NCBI GenBank assembly: GCA_021166845.1
Contig: JAJPEP010000086.1
Location: 1 to 36,498, forward strand
From: Thiobacillus sp.
GTDB lineage: Bacteria > Pseudomonadota > Gammaproteobacteria > Burkholderiales > Thiobacillaceae
DNA: 36,498 nt
Direction: 5' to 3'
The notes under the pieces are model-generated. The model did not search any database, had not been told where the DNA came from, and was given only the letters and a program-made list of their open reading frames with translations. Positions 16,667 through 24,133 of this stretch are shown one piece after another (positions within the stretch are counted from its first letter, which is position 1; every line of letters starts with the position of its first letter). The translations under genes and the position numbers were made by a program.

Positions 16667-17740
16667 ATGTTCCCGGTTCAGTACCTGGCCCGCGTTCTGG
16701 ATGTCCCGCCCACGCCGGACAGCCCCGGGCGGCCGCTGTCCGGGCTGGTGCCGGTCCAGCCGGTACTGAACGCCACCCAGCGCGACCAGGCTGTACCGCG
16801 TGCCGCATTCGAGCAACTGACGATCGGCCAGACGCTGACCGGGCTGGTGAAGAGCACGGCAAAGGGCATTTCGATGGTCGAAGTCGAGGGGCAAACCGTT
16901 GCGATGCGGCTGCCCCACCCGGCCGCGGCCGGCGACACCCTGCGCCTGCGCTTTGCCGGCCACATGCCGCAGGCGGTGTTTCTGCTCGCCCCCCCCGAAT
17001 CCGCGGCCGGCGATGCCCCGCAACTGAGCCAGACCGCGCGCATGCTGAGCGATCTGATGCAGCAGCTGCCGGGCCGCAACGCCCTGCCCACGCTCACCCC
17101 GCCCGGCCCCCTGCTCGACCAGGCAACGGCGAACCCGGCCCTGATCGCGCTCGCGCTGCGCACTGCGCTGGTGCGCAGCGGACTGTTTTACGAGTCGCAC
17201 CTGGCCAACTGGGCGGTCGGCCAGGACAGCCTGGACGGCCTGATGCAGGAGCCGCAAAACAAGCTGGCGGCGGCCGAGGCCGCGCGCGCCGCGGCCAGCC
17301 CGCCGGCCCTGCTCAATGCAGCGGAAACGTCCGCCCCGAAGCCGCTCAACCCGATGCACGCCCTGCTGTCGCAGCAGCTGCAGGTGCTGGAGTCGCCGCA
17401 GTTCGTCTGGCGTGGCGAGGTATGGCCGGGCCAGGTGCTGGAATGGCATCTGCGCCACGAAACCGAACACGCGCAGGATCAATCGGCCGCGATGCCCGGC
17501 GACGAGGCCGATGCCGGCTGGGAATCGACACTCAAGCTGAGCTTGCCGCAACTCGGCACGGTGACCGCGCACATCAAGCTCGACGCGAATCTGGCGTTCA
17601 GCATCCGTCTGGTGCCGGAGCAGGCCGAAGTCGAACCCCTGCTGCGGCAGAACCAGGGCCGACTCATGGAACAACTGGCGGCGGCGGGCTGCACGTTGCA
17701 GACGCTGGCAGTGCGACAAGACGATGCCGCCGACGCCTGA
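16667..17740 (+). CDS. FliK-like flagellar hook-length control domain protein (second copy)
   Basis: A 357-residue protein whose C-terminal third (about 245-350) resembles the FliK/Flg_hook domain: FVWRGEVWPGQVLEWHLRHE, then LKLSLPQLGTVTAHIKL, RLVPEQAEVEPLLRQNQGRL and MEQLAAAGCTLQTLAV. The N-terminal two thirds are Ala/Pro/Leu-rich without a known fold. The canonical fliK is elsewhere in the window (26033-27190), so this is a divergent paralogue. Its stop overlaps the start of a stand-alone FlhB-C-terminal-domain gene by 17 bases. The same pairing exists in Bacillus as ylqG-ylqH. An accessory role in export-substrate switching is inference. Confidence 0.8.
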   Translation: MFPVQYLARVLDVPPTPDSPGRPLSGLVPVQPVLNATQRDQAVPRAAFEQLTIGQTLTGLVKSTAKGISMVEVEGQTVAMRLPHPAAAGDTLRLRFAGHMPQAVFLLAPPESAAGDAPQLSQTARMLSDLMQQLPGRNALPTLTPPGPLLDQATANPALIALALRTALVRSGLFYESHLANWAVGQDSLDGLMQEPQNKLAAAEAARAAASPPALLNAAETSAPKPLNPMHALLSQQLQVLESPQFVWRGEVWPGQVLEWHLRHETEHAQDQSAAMPGDEADAGWESTLKLSLPQLGTVTAHIKLDANLAFSIRLVPEQAEVEPLLRQNQGRLMEQLAAAGCTLQTLAVRQDDAADA

Positions 17741-18017
17741 CAAGCAGCGCGCCGCCGCGGCGATCGCCTACCGAGAAGGCGATGGCGCGCCGCGCGTGGT
17801 CGCCAAGGGGCGCGGCATCCTGGCCGACAACATCATCGAGCGGGCGCGCGCATCCGGGGTGTACGTTCACGAATCGCGCGAGTTGCTGGCGCTGCTGATG
17901 CAGATAGACCTCGACAGCCACATCCCGCCTCAGTTATATATCGCGGTGGCCGAACTGCTGGCCTGGCTCTATCATCTGGAAGAAGCCGAAAAGGCCACCC
18001 CGACTCTCAACGCCTGA
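17724..18017 (+). CDS. Stand-alone FlhB cytoplasmic-domain homologue (EscU/YscU/HrcU switch family)
   Basis: A 97-residue soluble protein matching only the C-terminal cytosolic domain of FlhB, the export-gate switch protein. Visible matches are the APRVVAKGRGILADNIIERA stretch (about 22-41), the following SGVYVHESRELLALLMQIDL segment and the family end IPPQLYIAVAELLAWLYHLE (about 67-86). The NPTH autocleavage site of true FlhB is absent; the aligned start reads RAAAAIAYREG. No transmembrane segment is present, so it is the FlhX/YlqH-type fragment. In Bacillus and others such proteins can partly replace the cleaved FlhB C-terminal piece. It overlaps the FliK-like gene upstream and lies 4 bases before the PilZ gene. 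Confidence 0.9.
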   Translation: MPPTPDKQRAAAAIAYREGDGAPRVVAKGRGILADNIIERARASGVYVHESRELLALLMQIDLDSHIPPQLYIAVAELLAWLYHLEEAEKATPTLNA

Positions 18018-18021
18018 CCCT

Positions 18022-18792
18022 ATGCCCTCCTCACCCTCACCGCAACACAACTTTAGCGCTGCCGACCACGACGACCTGCTGGCGCGTTACACCCTGCATT
18101 CGCGCGCGGATATCCTGTTCCAGCTGCGCGCGATCCAGAAACGCAAGCTCCTGGTCAATCTCGACCTGCTGGGCAGCCGGCAGATCGTCGTCACATCGGT
18201 GCTGGCGGTGAACGAGACCAGGAACACGCTGATTCTCGACAGCGCCCGGGGCGACGCGCTCAACCAGCAACTGATGTCCGGCAAGGGCGCGGAGTTCGTC
18301 GCCCAGCTCGACGGCGTCTCAATCTCGTTCGCTACCGGCCCGGTGACGTGGTGCAAGTACGAGGGCCTGCCCGCGCTGCGCATTGCCCTGCCCAAGTCGC
18401 TGGTCCGGCTGCAGCGCCGCGAGCATTTCAGGGTGCCGATGCCGATCGCCAACCCGGTCAAGTGCATCGTGCCCTTGGCGGCGGACGGCGACACCGACCC
18501 GATCGTCACGCACCTCGTCGACATCGGCTGCGGCGGCGTGGCGATTGCCGAAACCAGCGGCCGCCTCGGCCCCGAAACCGGCCGCATCCTGCCGGACTGC
18601 CGCCTGCTGCTGCCCGAGTCGGACACCATCGTCACGTCGCTGGAAGTCCGCAACTCGGCCCAGATCCGCCTGCCCAACGGCGTCTTCCAGACCCGTCTGG
18701 GCTGCCAGTTCGTCGACCTGCCAAAAGATATGGCGGCGAAGTTGCAGCGCTTTGTCATGAATATCGAGCGTGCCCGGCGCAACAGCCTTTAG
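18022..18792 (+). CDS. ycgR: YcgR-like PilZ-domain flagellar brake protein
   Basis: A 256-residue two-domain protein of the YcgR type. An N-terminal YcgR/PilZN split-barrel covers about 20-125 (RAIQKRKLLVNLDLLGSRQI) and a C-terminal PilZ domain about 130-245. YcgR proteins bind c-di-GMP and slow the flagellar motor at the switch. The c-di-GMP arginine motif is present as RLQRREHFRVPMP. The second motif, usually D/NxSxxG, reads VDIGCGGVAI, so Gly stands where Ser is common. Binding is likely but should not be assumed. Its position at the end of the late flagellar cluster supports a motility role. Confidence 0.9.
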   Translation: MPSSPSPQHNFSAADHDDLLARYTLHSRADILFQLRAIQKRKLLVNLDLLGSRQIVVTSVLAVNETRNTLILDSARGDALNQQLMSGKGAEFVAQLDGVSISFATGPVTWCKYEGLPALRIALPKSLVRLQRREHFRVPMPIANPVKCIVPLAADGDTDPIVTHLVDIGCGGVAIAETSGRLGPETGRILPDCRLLLPESDTIVTSLEVRNSAQIRLPNGVFQTRLGCQFVDLPKDMAAKLQRFVMNIERARRNSL

Positions 18793-18817
18793 AACGCGCC
18801 TGCGCCAGGAAAAAGCA

Positions 18818-18999
18818 ATTCACCACAGAGACACGGAGACACGGAATTAAACCCGGATTGTTCATTAGGGCGCGATGCTTTGGGTAGGGTGCACTCTGTG
18901 CACCGATTGACGCCCGAAGGTGCACGGAGTGCACCCTACGCACTGTACCTCCATGTCCCAAGGGATACCGTCCCTGCGGGACATATCTCCGTGGTGAAT
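18818..18999. repeat. 182-base nested palindromic element
   Basis: The gap between the PilZ gene and cheV is built of three nested inverted repeats. Outer arms are ATTCACCACAGAGA (18818-18831) and TCTCCGTGGTGAAT (18986-18999), with 13 of 14 matching. An inner 21-bp pair lies at 18884-18904 and 18919-18939 (20 of 21, with a GTAGGGTGCAC core) and a 14-base loop. A third hairpin, TGTCCC with GGGACA, occupies 18954-18983. It has no open reading frame. The 'caccacagagacacggag' arm and the 'gtagggtgcac' arm both resemble dispersed repeats known from environmental proteobacteria. A non-autonomous mobile element is possible. Confidence 0.75.
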
Positions 19000-19037
19000 G
19001 AACTGAAGTTTTTAAGATGACACGAGGAATCCCCGCA

Positions 19038-19994
19038 ATGCAAACGATCCAGCAGGAAATTGACGAACGAACCAATCTGACCAGCTCCAACAAGCTGGAG
19101 TTGTTGCTGTTTCGTCTGGGCGAGGATGCCAATCTCGATCGCAACGAACTGTTCGGGATCAACGTGTTCAAGATCCGCGAAATCATCCCGATGCCGACCA
19201 TTACCGCCATGGCCGGATCGCATCCCCACATGATGGGCGTGGTCGACCTGCGCGGCCAGATCATCCCCGTCATCGATTTGCCGGCGGTCACAGGATGCAC
19301 CCCGAAAACCGGGCTGAATATCCTGCTGATCACCGAATATGCCCGCAGCACCCAGGCCTTTGCCGTCGAGTCGGTGGAGGACATCGTGCGCCTCGACTGG
19401 CGTCAGGTGCTGTCGGCCGAAGGCAATGCCGCGGGCGGCATGGTGACCAGTCTCGCCCGCCTGGAGGGCGAAAACAGCGACCGTCTGGCGCAGGTGCTGG
19501 ATGTGGAAACGATCCTGCGCCAAGTCATGCCGCCGACCGAACCGGACGTCGATTCAGCCACCATTGGACCCCAGGTCGAAATCAAGCCCGGCGCCGTCAT
19601 CCTGGCAGCGGACGATTCGCTGATCGCACGCACCATGATCGAACAGGGTCTGGAAGCCATGGGCCTGCCCTTCATCATGTGCAAGACCGGAAAGGAAGCC
19701 TGGGACCACTTGCAGGCCATCTCCGACAAGGCGGAAGCCGAAGGCAAAACCGTGTACGACAGGATTGCCCTGGTGCTGACCGACCTGGAAATGCCCGAAA
19801 TGGACGGCTTCACCCTGACCCGCAAAATCAAGCAGGATCCGCGCTTCGGCGCCATTCCCGTGGTGATCCATTCCTCGCTGACCGGTTCGACCAACGAAGC
19901 GCATGTCAAAAATGTAGGGGCGGATGCCTATGTGGCGAAGTTTGTCGCCGAGGATCTGGCGAATGCGTTGCGCGAGGCGCTGGGAAGTAAGTGA
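19038..19994 (+). CDS. cheV: Chemotaxis protein CheV (CheW-like domain plus receiver)
   Basis: A 318-residue coupling protein joining an N-terminal CheW domain (about 15-165; VFKIREIIPMPTITAMAG, GVVDLRGQIIPVIDL) to a C-terminal receiver (about 183-318). It couples receptors to the CheA kinase and tunes signalling through phosphorylation. The receiver has the acidic pocket ADDS (Asp192/193), phospho-acceptor Asp249 in LTDLEMPEMDGF and the conserved Lys in YVAKF. The ATG at 19038 is preferred over 19017 because CGAGGAA lies 8 bases before it. It stands alone downstream of a palindromic element and upstream of a heptamer repeat, and its stop codon TGA lies in the first repeat unit. Confidence 0.95.
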   Translation: MQTIQQEIDERTNLTSSNKLELLLFRLGEDANLDRNELFGINVFKIREIIPMPTITAMAGSHPHMMGVVDLRGQIIPVIDLPAVTGCTPKTGLNILLITEYARSTQAFAVESVEDIVRLDWRQVLSAEGNAAGGMVTSLARLEGENSDRLAQVLDVETILRQVMPPTEPDVDSATIGPQVEIKPGAVILAADDSLIARTMIEQGLEAMGLPFIMCKTGKEAWDHLQAISDKAEAEGKTVYDRIALVLTDLEMPEMDGFTLTRKIKQDPRFGAIPVVIHSSLTGSTNEAHVKNVGADAYVAKFVAEDLANALREALGSK

Positions 19995-20041
19995 GGGGTG
20001 AGGGGTGAGGGGTGAGGGGTGAGGGGTGAGGGGTGAAGGGT
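19993..20041. repeat. Heptamer tandem repeat (GAGGGGT x 6 plus one variant)
   Basis: Six perfect GAGGGGT units run from 19993 to 20034, followed by GAAGGGT. The first unit contains the last two bases of the cheV stop codon. Complementary CCTCACCCCTCACCCC lies at about 20063-20078 and TCACCCCTAACCCCTCACCC at 20221-20240, so the tract can fold into long hairpins. Copy number is likely variable between strains. Confidence 0.9.
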
Positions 20042-20098
20042 GGCGCTACGGACTGCAGCCGTCCTCACCCCTCACCCCTAAGGAACCGCTCATTAACT

Positions 20099-20186
20099 TG
20101 TCATTGCGAGGAGCGCAGCGACGCGGCAATCCAGAAATGCCCGCTTGATCAATACGCTGGATTGCTTCGCTGCGCTCGCAATGACA
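20099..20186. repeat. 88-base palindromic dispersed repeat (TGTCATTGCGAG type)
   Basis: TGTCATTGCGAG at 20099-20110 begins an arm to CCAG at 20134. The other arm, CTGGATTGC to GCAATGACA, runs 20157-20186. The arms pair with small internal differences around a 22-base loop. This TCATTGCGAGGAGCGCAGCGA type hairpin repeat occurs in many bacterial genomes between genes. It sits between the heptamer tract and its C-rich complement and may also serve as a bidirectional terminator between cheV and fliE. Confidence 0.85.
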
Positions 20187-20245
20187 GCCATATCGAATTA
20201 ATCAGCGCTTCCCTAACGCTTCACCCCTAACCCCTCACCCAGTAC

Positions 20246-20605
20246 TTACACGCCCATCGCCATGATTTCCTGATAGGCGGACACCAGTTTGTTGCGCACC
20301 TGCACGGTCTGTTGCAGGGCGATGCTGGATTTCTGCAATGAGATCATGGCGTCGGAGAGGCTGACCGTGCTGTCGCCCATCTCGAAACGCTGGGCAAGCT
20401 GCTGCGATTGCAACTGGACCTGGTTGACCTGGTCGAGCGAGGTTTTGAGAACCGACTGGAAGTCGACCGCCCCCGCGGCCTGTCTGGTCTGAAGGGCGCT
20501 ATCGCTTACGGGATTGGCGTTCGCGGGGGACGTGCGCGCCGCCGCGGCTTTTAGCTGCGCCATCATCGCTTCTATCCTGCCGGTGTCGATCGCTCCTATG
20601 CTCAT
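20246..20605 (-). CDS. fliE: Flagellar hook-basal body complex protein FliE
   Basis: A 119-residue FliE, the adaptor that links the MS ring to the proximal rod and is the first rod-type export substrate. The C-terminal half has the conserved pattern VDFQSVLKTSLDQVNQVQ, then MGDSTVSLSDAMISLQKSSI and VQVRNKLVSAYQEIMAMGV. The final VxAYxEIMxMxV is diagnostic. The start ATG at 20605 has a good GAGAACGCC-type purine-rich leader. It is transcribed away from the fliF operon across a 247-base gap. This split orientation (fliE divergent from fliF) is seen in various betaproteobacteria. Confidence 0.96.
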   Translation of the reverse strand: MSIGAIDTGRIEAMMAQLKAAAARTSPANANPVSDSALQTRQAAGAVDFQSVLKTSLDQVNQVQLQSQQLAQRFEMGDSTVSLSDAMISLQKSSIALQQTVQVRNKLVSAYQEIMAMGV

Positions 20606-20852
20606 GGCGTTCTCCTCTGCTCATCCGGCCGCCGTTCCAGCCAGGCGGTTTTTCACGTGCCCACCTTATCAGCCCGGCCGCAAGCCATAAGTTCGATAAG
20701 CGCGGAAAACCGGCTTCTATTCCCCCGATTGAAAACCCTGGCAGTGCCGATAATTCGATCACATAGGGCGTGCCTCATGGGGAAACACGACGTGAAAACG
20801 GCAATCGGAAACAAGGCGGTCCATGACGCCGGCATGAAGGGGGCAGAATAAT
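20606..20852. promoter_or_regulatory. Divergent fliE / fliF control region
   Basis: These 247 bases must hold promoters for fliE (minus) and the fliF-R operon (plus). A perfect sigma28-type -10 box, GCCGATAA, is at 20746-20753 (plus), and a 7-of-8 version, GCTGATAA, is on the minus strand at 20673-20666. Neither has a recognisable TAAAGTTT box at the right distance. No good sigma54 GG-N10-GC pair was found. Promoter calls here are therefore tentative. Confidence 0.3.
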
Positions 20853-22490
20853 ATGGCGGCAGGAAGCGAAATTGTGGTGCCGGGCAACGTCATGGACTTC
20901 ACCCGGACGGCCGGCGGGCAGAAAATCATGCTGGCAGTGGGCGTGGCGATAGCCGTAGCGGTCATGGGCGCGGTCTGGATGTGGGGACAGCAGCCCGACT
21001 ATCGCGTGCTGTTCTCGAATTTCAGCGATCGCGACGGCGGCGCGATCGTCGCCGAGCTGGAAAAAATGAACATCCCCTACAAATACGCGGAAGGCGGCGG
21101 CGCCGTGCTGGTGCCCGCCGACCGGGTGCATGATGCGCGCCTGAAACTGGCCTCGCAAGGCCTGCCCAAGGGCGGCAATGTCGGCTTCGAGCTGATGGAA
21201 AACCAGAAACTCGGGTCTTCGCAGTTCGTCGAGCGGGTCAATTTCCAGCGCGCCATGGAAGGCGAGCTGGCACGCTCGATCGAATCGGTCTCGGCGGTGC
21301 AGGCCGCGCGCGTTCACCTGGCCATGCCCAAGGATTCGGTCTTCGTTTCCGAGCAGAAGGCGCCCACCGCGTCGGTTCTGCTCAACCTCCATCCCGGCCG
21401 CGTGCTGGATTTGCAGCAGATCAGCGCCATCGTGCACCTGGTGGCCAGCAGCGTGCCCGATCTGCCGATCAAGAACGTGACCGTGGTCGACCAGAACGGC
21501 AACCTGCTCTCCGAAACCGGCAAGATGGCCAGCGCCAACGGCATGGACCCCAGCCAGATCAAATATGTGCAGGAACTGCAGCAGAACGTGGTCAAGCGGA
21601 TCGAATCGATCATCACCCCGATCGTCGGCCCCGACAACGTGCGCGCCGAAGCGACGGCCGACGTCGACTTTTCGCGCAGCCAGCAGGCGGTGGAAACCTA
21701 CAAGCCGAACCAGACACCCGACGCGATGACGATCCGCAGCCAGCAGACCAGCGAATCGCTGAACGGCTCTGCCAACCCGGGCGGCGTGCCGGGCGCGCTC
21801 ACCAACCAGCCCCCGGCGCCGGCCACGGCTCCTATTAATGCGGCGCCGGTCAATGCGCCGGGACAGAACGCCGTCGCCCCGGCCAACGGCACGCTGGCCA
21901 CCAATACGCGCAAGGATGAAACCATCAACTACGAAGTCGACAAGACCATCCAGTATGTGCAACAGGGCGTTGGCGGCCTCAAGCGGCTGTCGGTCGCGGT
22001 GGTCGTCAATTACAAGCAAACCATCGACAAGGACGGCAAGGCGGTCATGACGCCGCTGACCGAGGCCGAGACCGTCCAGATCACCAATCTGGTCAAGGAG
22101 GCCATGGGCTTCAATGCGGAACGCGGCGACTCGATCAACGTCGTGAACACGCCCTTCGCCCGCGCGGAGCAGGAGGTGATCCCCGAACTGCCCCTTTGGA
22201 AACAGCCCGGCGTTATCCAGATGGCCACGACCGCGGGCAAGTATCTGCTGATGGCGTTGGCACTGCTCATCCTGTATCTGCGCGTGCTCAAGCCGATGCT
22301 GAGGAAGCTCTCCGAAGCGATGGCGCGGCCCCCGGCAAGCCATGCCCAGCTGCAGGCCGATGCCGGAATGATGGCGCTCCCGGGCCAGCGCAACTACCAG
22401 GAAAACCTGTCGCGCGCGCAAAAGATGGCCAACGAAGATCCGCGCGTCGTCGCCAACATCGTCAAAACCTGGGTAGGCAACAATGAGTGA
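20853..22490 (+). CDS. fliF: Flagellar MS-ring protein FliF
   Basis: The 545-residue inner-membrane protein forming the MS ring that houses the export gate and carries FliG. Transmembrane segment 1 lies at about 24-46 (IMLAVGVAIAVAVMGAVWMW). It is followed by the periplasmic secretory-ring domains (PDYRVLFSNFSDRDGGAIVA, GNVGFELMENQKLGSSQFVE, QAARVHLAMPKDSVF). A Pro/Ala-rich loop covers about 305-350, and TM2 about 452-472 (YLLMALALLILYLRVLKPML). The C-terminal FliG-binding tail ends DPRVVANIVKTWV, the conserved last helix. The leader has an AGGGGGC purine tract. It overlaps fliG by 8 bases and is the first gene of a 13-gene flagellar operon. Confidence 0.98.
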   Translation: MAAGSEIVVPGNVMDFTRTAGGQKIMLAVGVAIAVAVMGAVWMWGQQPDYRVLFSNFSDRDGGAIVAELEKMNIPYKYAEGGGAVLVPADRVHDARLKLASQGLPKGGNVGFELMENQKLGSSQFVERVNFQRAMEGELARSIESVSAVQAARVHLAMPKDSVFVSEQKAPTASVLLNLHPGRVLDLQQISAIVHLVASSVPDLPIKNVTVVDQNGNLLSETGKMASANGMDPSQIKYVQELQQNVVKRIESIITPIVGPDNVRAEATADVDFSRSQQAVETYKPNQTPDAMTIRSQQTSESLNGSANPGGVPGALTNQPPAPATAPINAAPVNAPGQNAVAPANGTLATNTRKDETINYEVDKTIQYVQQGVGGLKRLSVAVVVNYKQTIDKDGKAVMTPLTEAETVQITNLVKEAMGFNAERGDSINVVNTPFARAEQEVIPELPLWKQPGVIQMATTAGKYLLMALALLILYLRVLKPMLRKLSEAMARPPASHAQLQADAGMMALPGQRNYQENLSRAQKMANEDPRVVANIVKTWVGNNE

Positions 22491-23484
22491 ACCAAGCGGC
22501 GTCACCAAGGGCGCGATCCTGATGCTTGCGCTGGGCGAGACCGGCGCATCGGAAGTGATGAAGTTTCTCGGCCCGCGCGAAGTGCAGAAGCTGGGCGAAG
22601 CCATGACCAGCATGAAGTCCATTCCGCAGGAGGATGTGGCGAACGTGCTGGAGGACTTCAACAATGTGGCCGACCTGAGTTCCTCGCTGGGCCTGGATTC
22701 GAACGACTATATCCGCACCGTCCTCAGAAACGCGCTGGGCGACGACAAGGCCTCGTCGCTGCTGAACCGGATTCTCGGCGGCGGCGGCGATGCCAGCGGC
22801 ATCGAAAGCCTGAAATGGATGGACGCCGAATCGGTGGCCGACCTCATCCACAACGAGCATCCGCAGACCATCGCAACGATTCTGGTGCATCTGGAGCGCG
22901 ACCAGGCCTGCGAAGTGCTGAACTGTTTCACGGAACGTCTGCGCAATGACGTGCTGCTGCGCATTGCCACGCTCTCCGGCGTGCAGCCGACCGCGCTGCG
23001 CGAACTCAATGACGTGCTGACCAAGCTGCTGTCCGGCAACGACGTGCTGAAGAAACAGCCGATGGGCGGCACCCGTGCCGCGGCGGAAATCCTCAACTTC
23101 ATGAGCGGTGAAAATGAAAGCACCGCCATGGAGCATCTGAAAAGCTACGACCCCGAAATGGCGCAGAAGATCATGGACGAGATGTTCGTGTTCGAGAACA
23201 TCATGGACATCGAGGACCGCGGCATCCAGCTGCTGCTGCGCGAAGTGCAGTCCGATTCGCTCATCATCGCGCTCAAGGGCGCATCGGAAGAGATGCGCGA
23301 AAAAATCTTCAAGAACATGTCGCAGCGTGCCGCTGAAATGATGCGGGACGACCTGGATTCCAAAGGGCCGGTTCGCCTGTCCGAGGTGGAGGCGCAGCAG
23401 AAGGAAATCCTGATGATCGTCCGCCGCCTGGCCGATGAAGGTCAGATCTCGCTGGGTGCGAAGGGGGAAGAACAGTATGTCTAG
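22483..23484 (+). CDS. fliG: Flagellar motor switch protein FliG
   Basis: The 333-residue C-ring component that contacts MotA and converts stator force into rotation. The N-terminal domain binds FliF (GAILMLALGETGASEVMKFL). The middle domain has the EHPQTIA motif (IHNEHPQTIATILVHLE), which binds FliM. The C-terminal torque domain contains the charged ridge: LLLREVQSDSLIIALKGASE, then MREKIFKNMSQRAAEMMRDD. Length equals E. coli FliG (331). Coding overlaps fliF by 8 bases and fliH by 8 bases, implying translational coupling. Confidence 0.98.
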   Translation: MSEPSGVTKGAILMLALGETGASEVMKFLGPREVQKLGEAMTSMKSIPQEDVANVLEDFNNVADLSSSLGLDSNDYIRTVLRNALGDDKASSLLNRILGGGGDASGIESLKWMDAESVADLIHNEHPQTIATILVHLERDQACEVLNCFTERLRNDVLLRIATLSGVQPTALRELNDVLTKLLSGNDVLKKQPMGGTRAAAEILNFMSGENESTAMEHLKSYDPEMAQKIMDEMFVFENIMDIEDRGIQLLLREVQSDSLIIALKGASEEMREKIFKNMSQRAAEMMRDDLDSKGPVRLSEVEAQQKEILMIVRRLADEGQISLGAKGEEQYV

Positions 23485-24127
23485 CGTCATATCCACCCTG
23501 GATCAGCCGGACTGCAAGCCCTGGGAAATGGCCAGCTTCGAGGGCGACCCTCACTCGGTGAAAAAATCGCACCACGCGGGCATCGCCCTGCCGACGATCG
23601 AACAGATCAGCGGCATCCAGGAGCAGGCGCGGCAGGAGGGCTACAACGCCGGACATGCCGAGGGCCTTGCCAGGGGCTATGGCGAGGGGCAGCAAAAAGC
23701 AGCGCTCGAAGCCATTCGCCTGAGCAAGCTGGCAGGCGCCTTCACGGCGGCAATCGGCAAAGCCGATGAAACCATCGCGCAACACATCCTCGACCTGTCG
23801 CTCGATTTTGCCCATGCGTTGCTGAAATCGGCGCTGACGATACGCCCCGAACTGGTCATCCCCATCGTCAAGGAAGCGGTTCGCTATCTGCCGGTGCTGC
23901 ACCAGCCGGCCCTGCTGTTCCTGAATCCGGACGATGCCGTGCTGGTCGGGGACAGGATCGGCGATGAACTGACGAAAACGGGCTGGCAATTGACGACCGA
24001 TGCGCAGCTCGAACCCGGCAGCTGCCGTGTCGAAACCGCCAGCAATCAGATCGACGCCTCCTTGCCTACCCGCTGGAAACGTCTCGCTGCCGCGCTCGGC
24101 AATGATTCCGACTGGCTGGCGTCCTGA
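23477..24127 (+). CDS. fliH: Flagellar assembly protein FliH
   Basis: The 216-residue stator-like regulator of the export ATPase, which binds FliI and docks it at the C ring. The ATG at 23477 (MSSVISTLDQPDCKPWEM) overlaps the fliG stop and has GGGGGAAG upstream; an in-frame ATG at 23435 inside fliG is rejected. The protein shows the glycine-repeat helix typical of FliH (YNAGHAEGLARGYGEGQQKA, GxxxG spacing, about 55-74). The conserved C-terminal domain follows (LSLDFAHALLKSALTIRPEL to RTSSNQ-like VETASNQIDAS and the final RWKRL). It sits between fliG and fliI. Confidence 0.94.
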   Translation: MSSVISTLDQPDCKPWEMASFEGDPHSVKKSHHAGIALPTIEQISGIQEQARQEGYNAGHAEGLARGYGEGQQKAALEAIRLSKLAGAFTAAIGKADETIAQHILDLSLDFAHALLKSALTIRPELVIPIVKEAVRYLPVLHQPALLFLNPDDAVLVGDRIGDELTKTGWQLTTDAQLEPGSCRVETASNQIDASLPTRWKRLAAALGNDSDWLAS

Positions 24128-24133
24128 TCCAGG

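Noticed and set aside
20606..20852. Sigma54 promoter for the fliF operon
   Set aside because: No GG-N10-GC pair with acceptable flanks was found on either strand; similar looks at the fliC and cheR leaders also failed.
20775..22664. 629-codon minus-strand open frame opposite fliF
   Set aside because: Antisense shadow of fliF; composition is unlike a protein and there is no ribosome-binding site.
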